33,225 nt of DNA from UBA7692 sp964650845 (lineage in GTDB: Bacteria > Bacteroidota > Bacteroidia > Chitinophagales > LD1), in contig CAZYXR010000034.1 in NCBI GenBank assembly GCA_964650845.1, positions 1 through 33,225 on the forward strand, read 5' to 3'. Below are positions 7,171 to 14,446 of this stretch, in pieces. Each line of letters starts with the position of its first letter. Within the stretch, counting starts at the first letter, position 1. The position numbers and the translations under genes are program-made. The notes under the pieces were generated by a model. The model ran no database searches. It was not told the origin of the DNA and saw nothing but the letters and a program-made list of their open reading frames with translations.

Positions 7171-8268
7171 ATGAGCAATAGCAACTTTAATAAAGACCAG
7201 CCCTATAATGCGCTTCCAGATTTGCCACCCAAGGTAAATTTGGAAACCCCAGAAATTTTTAAAGCAACCATTAAGGCAAACAGGCTACTGGCAGAACTGA
7301 AAGGCTTTTGCCAAACATTGCCCAACCCAGATTTATTGCTCAATACCATTGTGCTGCAAGAAAGTAAAGAAAGTAGCGAGATAGAAAATATTGTTACCAC
7401 CCAAGATGAGTTGTACAAAGCCACTTTAATGGGCGATAAAATAAAAAACCAAGCAGCCAAAGAAGTATTACAATATCGCGAAGCCATGTATTGGGGTTTA
7501 GCTCAATTAAGTAATATGCCCATCATTACTACCAATTTACTTACAGGAGTAATGCAAAAACTCAGATGGACACAAGAAGCAGTTCGTAAAAATACGGGCA
7601 CTAAATTATCAAACCCTATCACCAAGCAAATTGTATATACACCACCCGAAGGCGAAGAAATAATAAGAACTAAGCTCGCTGCTCTTGAACGGTTTATTAA
7701 TGATGCCGAACTTTATGATATAGACCCCATTATTAAAATGGCCTTGGTTCATTATCAGTTCGAGGCTATTCACCCTTTTTCAGATGGCAATGGGCGCACA
7801 GGGCGTATCCTTAATATTTTGTATCTGGTGCAGCAGCAGCTCATAGGCTTGCCTGTTCTATATTTAAGTAAGTATATTATTGAAAACAAGTCGGACTATT
7901 ATCGTTTACTAAGAGAAATAACCGAAAAAAATAACTGGCAAGAATGGATATTGTTTGTTGCCAATGGAGTAGCTGAAACGGCAGGCTCGACCTTGAAAAA
8001 AATTAGAGCTATTTTGGAATTGAAACAAGAAGCAGAACCGCAAATTAAGGAAGCATTAGGTAGCTCTTATAATAAAGAATTAGTGGAGATCTTGTTTAGC
8101 CACCCTTATATTAAAATTAGTGTTCTTGAAGAAAAAGGATTGGCAAAACGACAAACGGCTTCTCAATACCTTCAAAAAATAGAAGCAATAGGCTGGTTGA
8201 ATGCCTTAAAGATTGGCAGAGAAGTATATTATATTAATGATAAATTATTGAATATTCTATCTAAGTAA
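7171..8268 (+). CDS. Fic family protein with N-terminal inhibitory helix (class II)
   Basis: A 365-residue protein. The Fic motif HPFSDGNGRTGR (201-212) is complete: catalytic His201, the metal- and phosphate-binding DGNGR segment and the final Arg. Fic proteins transfer AMP (or another nucleotide monophosphate) from a nucleotide to a hydroxyl side chain. The inhibitory motif (S/T)xxxE(G/N) is present as S68-SEI-E72-N73, well before the Fic core, which places it in class II, where the Glu normally blocks the ATP gamma-phosphate. An N-terminal segment (about 20-60) of the Fic/DOC N type precedes it. The C-terminal 80 residues look like a winged helix (HPYIKISVLEEKGLAKRQTA, then a YLQKIEAIGWL-like helix). 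The target is unknown. The gene lies between copies A and B of a repeat and is likely an inserted accessory gene of the restriction-modification operon, perhaps a guard or toxin. Confidence 0.92.
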   Translation: MSNSNFNKDQPYNALPDLPPKVNLETPEIFKATIKANRLLAELKGFCQTLPNPDLLLNTIVLQESKESSEIENIVTTQDELYKATLMGDKIKNQAAKEVLQYREAMYWGLAQLSNMPIITTNLLTGVMQKLRWTQEAVRKNTGTKLSNPITKQIVYTPPEGEEIIRTKLAALERFINDAELYDIDPIIKMALVHYQFEAIHPFSDGNGRTGRILNILYLVQQQLIGLPVLYLSKYIIENKSDYYRLLREITEKNNWQEWILFVANGVAETAGSTLKKIRAILELKQEAEPQIKEALGSSYNKELVEILFSHPYIKISVLEEKGLAKRQTASQYLQKIEAIGWLNALKIGREVYYINDKLLNILSK

Positions 8269-8321
8269 TGTGTTTATTCAATAAATATATTGTTCAAATG
8301 CGTTTATTATTTTCATTTTTT

Positions 8322-8346
8322 TCGACACATTCGGCATTTGTGTCGA
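8322..8346. promoter_or_regulatory. Inverted repeat between Fic and RhuM (operator or terminator candidate)
   Basis: TCGACACA (8322-8329), a 9-base loop TTCGGCATT, and TGTGTCGA (8339-8346) form an 8-bp perfect stem. It is preceded by a T run rather than followed by one on plus, so as a terminator it would work on the minus strand. A protein-binding site controlling the RhuM cassette is also possible. GTTTAT (8302-8307) and ATAAAC (8351-8356) form an outer pair of short inverted repeats. Confidence 0.4.
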
Positions 8347-8384
8347 TTAGATAAACATAATAAAAATGAACTAATTACTTGATA

Positions 8385-8483
8385 ATGAGCAAACAAGAAT
8401 TTTTCCCGCCACGCCAAAAGAAAATGGAAAATTGAAAGGGGAGAATGGAGAATGAGAAATTGAATAAATCATAGTGCAGACAA
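8385..8483 (+). repeat. Cassette-junction repeat, copy B (before RhuM)
   Basis: This starts with the small ORF MSKQEFFPPRQKKMEN (ATG at 8385), matching the EFFPPR pattern at the start of the helicase gene better than copy A does, and ends AAATCATAGTGCAGACAA. From 8406 to 8483 it is identical to 7081-7158. Confidence 0.85.
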
Positions 8484-8519
8484 TTTGTAAATACTGATAC
8501 AGATAATAAATAAATTACA

Positions 8520-9518
8520 ATGAATGATAGTTCAAACATACTAATATACCAAACCGAAGACGGCATTACCAAAATACAAGTGCAACTTAGGGATAATACT
8601 GTTTGGCTTACACAAGCAGCCATAGTAGAACTATTTCAGTCATCAAAATCCAATATTAGTGAACACATCAAGCATATATTTGATGAAGGTGAATTACAGG
8701 AAGATGCAGTTGTTCGGAATTTCCGAACAACTGCTAAAGACGGCAAAAGTTACAATACTTCGTTTTACAACTTAGATGTTATTATTTCGGTAGGTTATCG
8801 GGTAAAATCGTTACGCGGCACGCAATTCCGTGTGTGGGCAACTGAACGACTAAGAGAATATCTCATCAAAGGCTTTACTATGAATGATGACTTGTTGAAA
8901 CAGGGCGGTGGCTACTTTGAAGAATTACTCGACCGTGTTCGTGATATTCGTTCATCAGAAAAAGTATTTTACCGTAAAGTATTAGAAATATATGCCACCA
9001 GTATAGATTATAGTCCTAATGCCGACACCACACAACTATTTTTTAAAACGGTGCAAAACAAACTGCATTGGGCGGCTCACGGGCATACAGCGGCAGAAGT
9101 CATTTTTGAAAGAGCCAATTCGCAATCGCCATTTATGGGGCTTACGGCTTTTAAAGGCAATAAACCTAACAAACAAGAAATTACCATTGCCAAAAACTAC
9201 CTCAAAGAAGAGGAAATTGCCATACTAAATCGACTTGTTTCAGCCTATTTGGATATTGCTGAGGTAAATGCCTTGCAGCAAAAAAAAATGTACATGAAAG
9301 ATTGGATAAATGTGTTGGATGGTTTTATGAAAATGTCGCAACAAAGCATATTGGCAGATGCCGGCAAAATTTCGGCAGAATTGGCGCAAAATAAAGCTCT
9401 TGCTGAATACGAGACTTATAAAATAAAGCCCCAAATCGAACTCTCGGAAGTTGAAAAACAGTTTATAGAAAGCATTGAGCAGGCTGAAAAACAAATTAAA
9501 AAACTGAAAAAGAAGTGA
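8520..9518 (+). CDS. RhuM family protein
   Basis: A 332-residue protein that follows the RhuM (Virulence_RhuM) pattern from end to end: an N-terminal domain with IQVQLRDNTVWLTQAAIVEL, LFQSSKSNISEHIKHIFDEG and FYNLDVIISVGYRVKS, then FRVWATERLREYLIKGF, and a helical C-terminal part with LHWAAHGHTAAEVIFERA. RhuM was named from a Salmonella pathogenicity island, but its biochemistry is not settled. The N-terminal part resembles the DNA-binding or antirepressor-like domains of phage proteins (inference). RhuM genes are often found beside type I or similar restriction-modification operons. The C terminus is a Lys-rich coiled-coil-like tail (SEVEKQFIESIEQAEKQIKK). The stop TGA (9516-9518) overlaps the GTG of the third repeat copy, an arrangement expected if the helicase gene once started there. 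Confidence 0.92.
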   Translation: MNDSSNILIYQTEDGITKIQVQLRDNTVWLTQAAIVELFQSSKSNISEHIKHIFDEGELQEDAVVRNFRTTAKDGKSYNTSFYNLDVIISVGYRVKSLRGTQFRVWATERLREYLIKGFTMNDDLLKQGGGYFEELLDRVRDIRSSEKVFYRKVLEIYATSIDYSPNADTTQLFFKTVQNKLHWAAHGHTAAEVIFERANSQSPFMGLTAFKGNKPNKQEITIAKNYLKEEEIAILNRLVSAYLDIAEVNALQQKKMYMKDWINVLDGFMKMSQQSILADAGKISAELAQNKALAEYETYKIKPQIELSEVEKQFIESIEQAEKQIKKLKKK

Positions 9519-9590
9519 GTAAAAAAGAATTTTTTCCGCTCGCCAAATGAAAATTGAAAATTGAAAAGTAAAAATGGAAAATGAATCAAA
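9515..9590 (+). repeat. Cassette-junction repeat, degenerate copy C (after RhuM)
   Basis: GTGAGTAAAAAAGAATTTTT and the following TCCGCTCGCC align with the starts of copies A and B and encode a small ORF (M/V)SKKEFFPLAK that ends at a TGA. The alignment continues weakly to about 9590 (AATGGAAAATGAATC against AATGGAGAATGAGAA). The real helicase start lies only 60 bases further on. Confidence 0.7.
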
Positions 9591-9606
9591 TAATTTTCAA
9601 TTTTCA
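9548..9606. repeat. AT-rich 14-bp inverted repeat upstream of the helicase gene
   Basis: TGAAAATTGAAAAT (9548-9561) is the exact reverse complement of ATTTTCAATTTTCA (9593-9606), with a 31-base loop. More CTCAATT units follow up to 9640. I recall this GAAAATTGA/CTCAATT sequence as a low-complexity intergenic filler in Bacteroidota. It fills the 132 bases between RhuM and the helicase. Confidence 0.6.
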
Positions 9607-10300
9607 ACTCTCAATTCTCAATTAAATTCCATTCTCAATTTTGCATTAAAATGAAGTTTTTCCCACCACGCCCAAGCGTAAACCCAACTATTTATGCTTA
9701 CGAATTGCCAAACGACAGCAAACGCAAAGGGCAAATTAAAATCGGGTTTACCGACCGTGATGCTCATACACGCATTAAAGAACAAATTGGTGCTACCCGT
9801 GCCGCCTTTAAAATTGTGTTTGAAGAAAGTGCAATGCGGGCAGACGGCAGCAGTTTTACCGACAAAACGGTTCACGCTTTGCTGCGCAAAGACAAAGTAA
9901 AAAATCCCGAAGGCGAATGGTTTGTTTGCACACTCAACCAATTACGCAAAGCCATTCACGAAATTAAAACAGGCGAACGCACAGAAGATAATCGGGTGCT
10001 TAATTTTGGTATGCGACCGGAGCAACAAGAAGCCGTAACCAAAACCATTGCTTACTTCAAAAGTTTCAAAAAAGAAAACCCAAACAAAACACCTCACTTT
10101 CTTTGGAACGCAAAAATGCGTTTCGGCAAAACTTTTACTACTTATCAGCTTGCCAAGCAAATGAAATGGAAAAAGGTATTGGTTTTAACCTTTAAACCAG
10201 CCGTAGAAGATGCGTGGCGTGAAGATTTAAACACCCATACCGATTTTAAAGGTTGGATATTCTTCTCAAAAAATGAAGCCGAAAATATTTCCAAGCCTGC

Positions 10301-10320
10301 CCTGAGCAAAGCCGAAGGGA
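10301..10320. repeat. Dispersed 20-bp repeat inserted in the helicase coding sequence
   Basis: CCCTGAGCAAAGCCGAAGGG is translated as part of PALSKAEG. I recall closely related 20-mers (CCCTGAGCGAAGCCGAAGGG type) as high-copy repeats in many environmental Bacteroidota, appearing in proteins as PALSEAEG or PALSKAEG. It is partly self-complementary (CCCT with AGGG, and GC with GC). It keeps the frame open. Confidence 0.75.
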
Positions 10321-10399
10321 AAACGGATTTATCAAAAACCAATTTAGTGTGCTTCGGTTCGTTTCAAGATTATTTGGGCACTCAAAAAGACGGAAGCAT

Positions 10400-10453
10400 T
10401 AAAGTAAAAAATGAATGGGTGCATAATTATGCACCCATTCATTTTTTACTTTA
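10400..10453. repeat. 54-bp perfect palindrome at the helicase frameshift
   Basis: Arms 10400-10426 and 10427-10453 are exact reverse complements with no loop. The left arm is coding sequence (KVKNEWVH) and the right arm is its mirror. Removing 28 bases (10425-10452) would rejoin CAT with ACCGAATGG and give WVHTEWDCIVFDEYHFG in one frame. This is consistent with a fold-back duplication, either biological or an assembly artefact. Confidence 0.9.
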
Positions 10454-12234
10454 CCGAATGGGATTGTATTGTATTTGACGAATACCATTTTGGGGCTTGG
10501 CGAGACAATGCCAAAGATTTGTTTGGCAAAGACAGCGAAGCAGAAAAAGAAATTGAAGCATTTAAGGAAATAGAACAAAAAGGGTTTTCTGACGAAGATA
10601 AAGTAGATGTATTGGAAGACATCTTGCCCATCAAAGCCAATCACTTTTTGTATTTGTCGGGAACGCCATTCCGTGCCATTAATTCAGGAGAATTTATTGA
10701 AGAACAAATTTTCAATTGGACATATTCAGACGAACAGCGTGCAAAAGAAAATTGGAATAAAAAAGACGGAGCAAATCCTTACGCAAGTTTGCCGAGAATG
10801 GTAATGCTTACTTACCAACTGCCTGAAACCATTACCAAAGTTGCAGAGTTGGGTGAGTTTGACGGATTTGACTTAAACATATTTTTTAAAGCCGAAGGCG
10901 AAGGAAGCAAATCACATTTCAAATACGAAGATGATGTGCAAAAATGGTTGGATTTAATTCGTGGTTCATTCACTGAACAAATTGTTGATACGCTTAAATT
11001 AAAAACAGAGAAACCGCCTTTGCCATATTCAGATGCACGACTGAAAAGCGTATTAAATCATACATTTTGGTTTTTACCTTCGGTTGCTTCGTGCCACGCC
11101 ATGGCAAACTTGTTTAAAAAACGCAACAACCAGTTTTATCACGATTACAAAGTAATTATAGCTGCAGGCACAGAAGCAGGTATTGGCGTAAAAGCGTTAG
11201 AACCTGTTCTTAACGGAATGGACGAACCATTGCAATCAAAAACCATTACTCTTTCTTGTGGCAAACTCACCACAGGCGTTTCGGTAAAACCGTGGACAGG
11301 AATTTTTATGCTTAGAAATTCATCAAGTCCCGAAACGTATTTTCAAGCAGCATTTCGTGTGCAAACGCCTTGGGTAATCAAAAACCCTGACAGCAAATCA
11401 CCTAACAAAGAAGAAATTTTAAGAGAAGAATGTTATGTGTTTGACTTTGCACCAAACCGAGCATTAAAACAAATTGCCGAATACGCTTGTAACTTAAATA
11501 TCAATGAAAGCAATCCTGAAAAGAATGTTGAAGAATTTATAAACTTCTTGCCCGTGTTGGCTTATGACGGCAGTTCAATGAAACAAATTGATGCCGCAGG
11601 AATTTTAGATATTGCAATGAGCGGAACAACGGCAACATTACTTGCAAGACGTTGGGAAAGTGCATTGCTTGTAAACGTGGACAACAACACATTGCAACGT
11701 TTGATGAACAACGAAGAAGCAATGAAAGCGTTGATGAACATTGAAGGTTTCCGAAACTTAAACCAAGACATTGAAACCATTATCAACAAGTCAGACAAAA
11801 TTAAGAAAGCGAAAAAAGAAGGCACGGAAGGAATGACAGCAAAACAAAAAAAAGAGCTGACAGACGAAGAAAAAGAATACAAGAATTTGCGAAAACAAAT
11901 ACAGGAAAAGCTTATCAAGTTTGCGACACGAGTTCCAATTTTTACGTATTTGACTGATTACCGTGAACGGAGTTTGAAAGATGTAATTACAAAACTTGAA
12001 CCTAAACTCTTCCGAAAAGTAACAGGTTTAAATGTAAAGGACTTTGAATTACTTGTGAGTTTAGGCGTTTTTAATTCTGCATTAATGAATGATGCGGTTT
12101 ATAAATTCAAACGTTACGAAGACGCAAGTTTGGAATACACAGGCATCAACAAACACGAAGGAGAAGACATTGGACTTTACGACACGACATTAACACGACA
12201 AGAATATTTGACATTTAAAAACGAAACAGAATAA
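10411..12234 (+). pseudogene. T5orf172 nuclease / DEAD-box helicase, 3' part after the frameshift
   Basis: An ATG at 10411 opens this frame, but the first 14 codons are the palindrome and not genuine protein. Homology-like sequence begins at EWDCIVFDEYHFGAW (10456 on), which holds the DEAD-type motif II as DEYH. LYLSGTPFRA is motif III. The second RecA-like domain carries TLSCGKLTTGVSVKPW (motif V region) and ETYFQAAFRVQTPW (motif VI, QxxFRxQ). The C-terminal 200 residues (FINFLPVLAYDGSSM to the end) are helical, with a Lys/Glu-rich stretch at IKKAKKEGTEGMTAKQKKEL. The gene is long and otherwise clean, so the lesion is recent or artefactual. If intact it would be a large nuclease-helicase of about 850 residues coupled to the Eco57I-type methylase. 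Confidence 0.8.
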
Positions 12235-12295
12235 GCCAAGTTACCAAGCTACTAGTAAATGGGCAGACAACAACACTACAGGAAAGGAGTGCAGA

Positions 12296-12406
12296 ACCTA
12301 ACAGCGGTTTGGCGTGGTGGCGAGTTCAGTACAAACACGGAGTTTTTTATATCTAATAAACTTTATGAATGTATTGAGGCTTGTGCTCTGAACCCGCCCC
12401 GAGCGC
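12296..12406. repeat. attC-like imperfect inverted repeat at the right edge of the island
   Basis: This begins ACCTAAC, which fits the integron attC RYYYAAC core, followed by AGCGGTTTGGCG. GGCGAGTTCAG (12319-12329) pairs with CTGAACCCGCC (12388-12398) at 10 of 11 positions, and flanking GC-rich bases pair partly. No clear GTTRRRY core is visible at the right end, so an integron site is only one reading. A structured dispersed repeat is the other. Confidence 0.45.
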
Positions 12407-12477
12407 AAAATCCTAAAATGGCCGAACAACTACTTTATTAAAAATCGTTGTTACAACATCAATTGGTATTTAAACAT

Positions 12478-12485
12478 TATTTTTG
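12478..12485 (+). promoter_or_regulatory. Candidate -7 box for the pirin gene
   Basis: TATTTTTG fits TAnnTTTG and lies 18 bases before the ATG at 12504. No convincing -33 box is seen at the usual spacing. Confidence 0.35.
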
Positions 12486-12503
12486 TGTCATAATTTTTTA
12501 GGA

Positions 12504-13649
12504 ATGGAGAATCAATTGCATAGAAGAAGTTTTTTAACGCGCTTATCGGTAGGTGTTACATCGCTTTTAGCAATGCCGCTTGCTGGCGCTGCCAAAAATC
12601 TTAAACAAAGTTTTCAATCAATCAACAAAGCAAAGATGGAACCAATCATTCAAATCAAGCCAATGGGTTTTCAGTGGGAAACTGCCGACCCTTTTCTTTT
12701 TTGTGTTCATCACGAAGACAGTTTTCCGGCAGGCAATGAAGTGATGGGCCCGGCAGTTTCGCTAAAGGGCCGAAACATGGGCGATGATTTTATTATTAAA
12801 GATGGATTCAGAATGTATCACGGGCGCACAGTGCCGGGCTTTCCGGGGCATCCGCATCGCGGGTTCGAAACCATTACAATTGTGCGCCAAGGTATGGTAG
12901 ATCATGCCGATTCGCTGGGCGCAGCCGGCAGATACGGCAATGGCGATGTGCAATGGATGACAGCCGGTAAGGGTGTGCAACATTCCGAAATGTTTCCGCT
13001 TATCAAAAAGGATGCTGCAAATCCAATGGAGCTGTTTCAAATATGGCTGAACCTACCGAAAAAAAATAAGATGGTAGAGCCGCATTTTAAAATGTTGTGG
13101 GGCGAGGATATTCCAAAATACAAACATCAGGATGAACAACGAAAAACAACTACCGTAGAGGTGATAGCCGGTTCATTGGCCGATAAAAAGGCGGGTGCGC
13201 CACCGCCCGATTCGTGGGCTGCCGACCCGCAAAATTGTGTAGCAGTGTGGAACATTAAAATGGATGCCGGTGCGCAATGGGTTTTGCATAGAACCGCGTC
13301 AGGAGTAAATAGAACCATTTACTTCTACCAAGGCGAAACATTGCAAGTGGGCGAAACTACAGTGCAAAAATACAATGCCATTACGCTTCATGCCGATGTA
13401 GATGTTGTGTTGCAAAGTGGTAATGCCGAATGTGGCATTTTGCTATTGCAAGGAAAGCCGATAAACGAAACTGTAATTCAATACGGTCCTTTTGTAATGA
13501 ACACCAAAGAGGAAATCAATCAAGCATTTGAAGATTATCACAAAACCCAATTTGGCGGTTGGCCATGGTCGCGTTGCGATCAAGTGCATCCCCGCGAAAA
13601 AGGGCGCTTTGCCAAACATGCCGATGGCAGCGAAGAGGTGAAAGGGTAG
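12504..13649 (+). CDS. Pirin family protein with Tat-type signal peptide
   Basis: The ATG at 12504 is chosen because the open frame upstream offers only a TTG (12483). The N terminus MENQLHRRSFLTRLSVG and the hydrophobic run to PLAGAA form a twin-arginine signal (RRSFL). The pirin cupin follows: IKPMGFQWETADPFLFCVHH, then the metal-site residues in GHPHRGFETITIVRQGMVDH and GVQHSEMFP, the classic His-His-His-Glu set of the N-terminal cupin, and a second degenerate cupin to FGGWPWSRCDQVHPREKGRF. Family members bind Fe(II); some act as quercetinases, others are redox-sensing co-regulators. Export to the periplasm would be unusual for pirins, which are mostly cytoplasmic. An internal ATG at 12636 (MEPIIQIKP) would give a cytoplasmic form. 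The gene is convergent with the methyltransferase at 13657, with a 7-base gap. Confidence 0.9.
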   Translation: MENQLHRRSFLTRLSVGVTSLLAMPLAGAAKNLKQSFQSINKAKMEPIIQIKPMGFQWETADPFLFCVHHEDSFPAGNEVMGPAVSLKGRNMGDDFIIKDGFRMYHGRTVPGFPGHPHRGFETITIVRQGMVDHADSLGAAGRYGNGDVQWMTAGKGVQHSEMFPLIKKDAANPMELFQIWLNLPKKNKMVEPHFKMLWGEDIPKYKHQDEQRKTTTVEVIAGSLADKKAGAPPPDSWAADPQNCVAVWNIKMDAGAQWVLHRTASGVNRTIYFYQGETLQVGETTVQKYNAITLHADVDVVLQSGNAECGILLLQGKPINETVIQYGPFVMNTKEEINQAFEDYHKTQFGGWPWSRCDQVHPREKGRFAKHADGSEEVKG

Positions 13650-13656
13650 GAGTTGC

Positions 13657-14388
13657 TTATTTTTTGCTTGCAACAATTACAATTTGTGCGCCAAAAAACT
13701 TTTTCAAAGGCCAAAACAATTCTAAAAAGGGCTGAAAGAAATAAATGACTTTGGCAGGAAAAGTGGGGAAGAAAAATGGCACGAATCCAATAACGGTGAG
13801 CGATTCTACTTTCAAACCTTTTTCATTGCACCATTGCGTAAGCAGTTTTTGCGAAAACGAACGCTCTTCGTGTTCAATGTGGTATTGAGAATTTTTCTCT
13901 ATCCATTTAAGAATTGGGTTGTTGCCGTTTGGCTCTATGATGATGATTTTTTCTGCAATCTTAGCAGCATTCTCAATGGCAAGTGGCGGGTCGGTAAGGT
14001 GGTGCAATACTCCGCGAATTACTCCTACATCATATTTCTTGACGGGCAACGAAGCGGCATCTAAAAGATTAGCTACCTGAAAGTCAATATCGGGGCGTTT
14101 TTCTTTTGCCAATTGCACTGCAACCGCAGCCGGGTCGAAGCCTGCAAATTTTAAATCGGGGCGCGCTTCGGCAAGCTCAATGGTGTAAGTGCCATCGCCA
14201 CAACCAATGTCCACCATTGTTTTTGCATTAGCAGGAATAAGTTTTAATGTTTCCTGTGTTTGGCGCAGGTTTGCCACCTGCGATGAAAATGGCGCATTGT
14301 TGGTATAGCGGTAGCCTTTGTTTTCGGCTACATCATTATTGAATACGCTTACATTTTTCTTTTCTAATACTACCTGCTTTTCACTCAT
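13657..14388 (-). CDS. Class I SAM-dependent methyltransferase
   Basis: A 243-residue protein. Motif I is MVDIGCGDGTY (58-68), followed by the acidic FAGFDP in motif II and a motif IV region at KKYDVGVIRGVLHHLTDPPLA, typical of Methyltransf_25/31 small-molecule methylases. The C-terminal 50 residues are strongly hydrophobic (VIGFVPFFFPTFPAKVIYFF), which suggests a membrane-associated or lipid-like substrate, perhaps a quinone or fatty acid. That is inference; the substrate cannot be named. It is 58 bases downstream of def on the same strand and could be the last gene of the DUF1573-ruvX-def transcript. Confidence 0.85.
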   Translation of the reverse strand: MSEKQVVLEKKNVSVFNNDVAENKGYRYTNNAPFSSQVANLRQTQETLKLIPANAKTMVDIGCGDGTYTIELAEARPDLKFAGFDPAAVAVQLAKEKRPDIDFQVANLLDAASLPVKKYDVGVIRGVLHHLTDPPLAIENAAKIAEKIIIIEPNGNNPILKWIEKNSQYHIEHEERSFSQKLLTQWCNEKGLKVESLTVIGFVPFFFPTFPAKVIYFFQPFLELFWPLKKFFGAQIVIVASKK

Positions 14389-14446
14389 GGCTGCAAATAT
14401 AACTTTATCAATTTACGGGATGCAAAACGCACTTAGCATTGTGCTT

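Larger units (their letters stand above)
9651..10478 (+). pseudogene. T5orf172 (GIY-YIG-like) nuclease / DEAD-box helicase, 5' part before a frameshift
   Basis: The real coding part covers residues 1-258. Residues 13-95 look like a T5orf172/GIY-YIG-type nuclease domain (IYAYELPND, then IKIGFTDRDAHTRIKEQIG, and GEWF near 88-91). RPEQQEAV (122-129) is a Q-motif-like helicase entry. Walker A is AKMRFGKT (154-161), followed by VLVLTFKPAVEDAW (motif Ia). After NEWVH (254-258) the frame runs into the inverted copy of a palindrome (10400-10453) and ends with about 17 foreign residues. The DEAD-type motif then continues in the +1 frame. An eight-residue insert PALSKAEG (216-223) comes from a repeat at 10301-10320. 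The intact protein would be the restriction component: an ATP-driven translocase with a nuclease domain acting with the methylase. Confidence 0.8.

Noticed and set aside
7061..9545. Small ORFs at the repeat starts as functional leader peptides
   Set aside because: They differ in frame and end, one is frameshifted, and they are better explained as remnants of the helicase start.
12259..12441. 60-codon ORF after the helicase gene
   Set aside because: It covers the structured attC-like repeat, has no protein-like features and shifts with the arms of that repeat.
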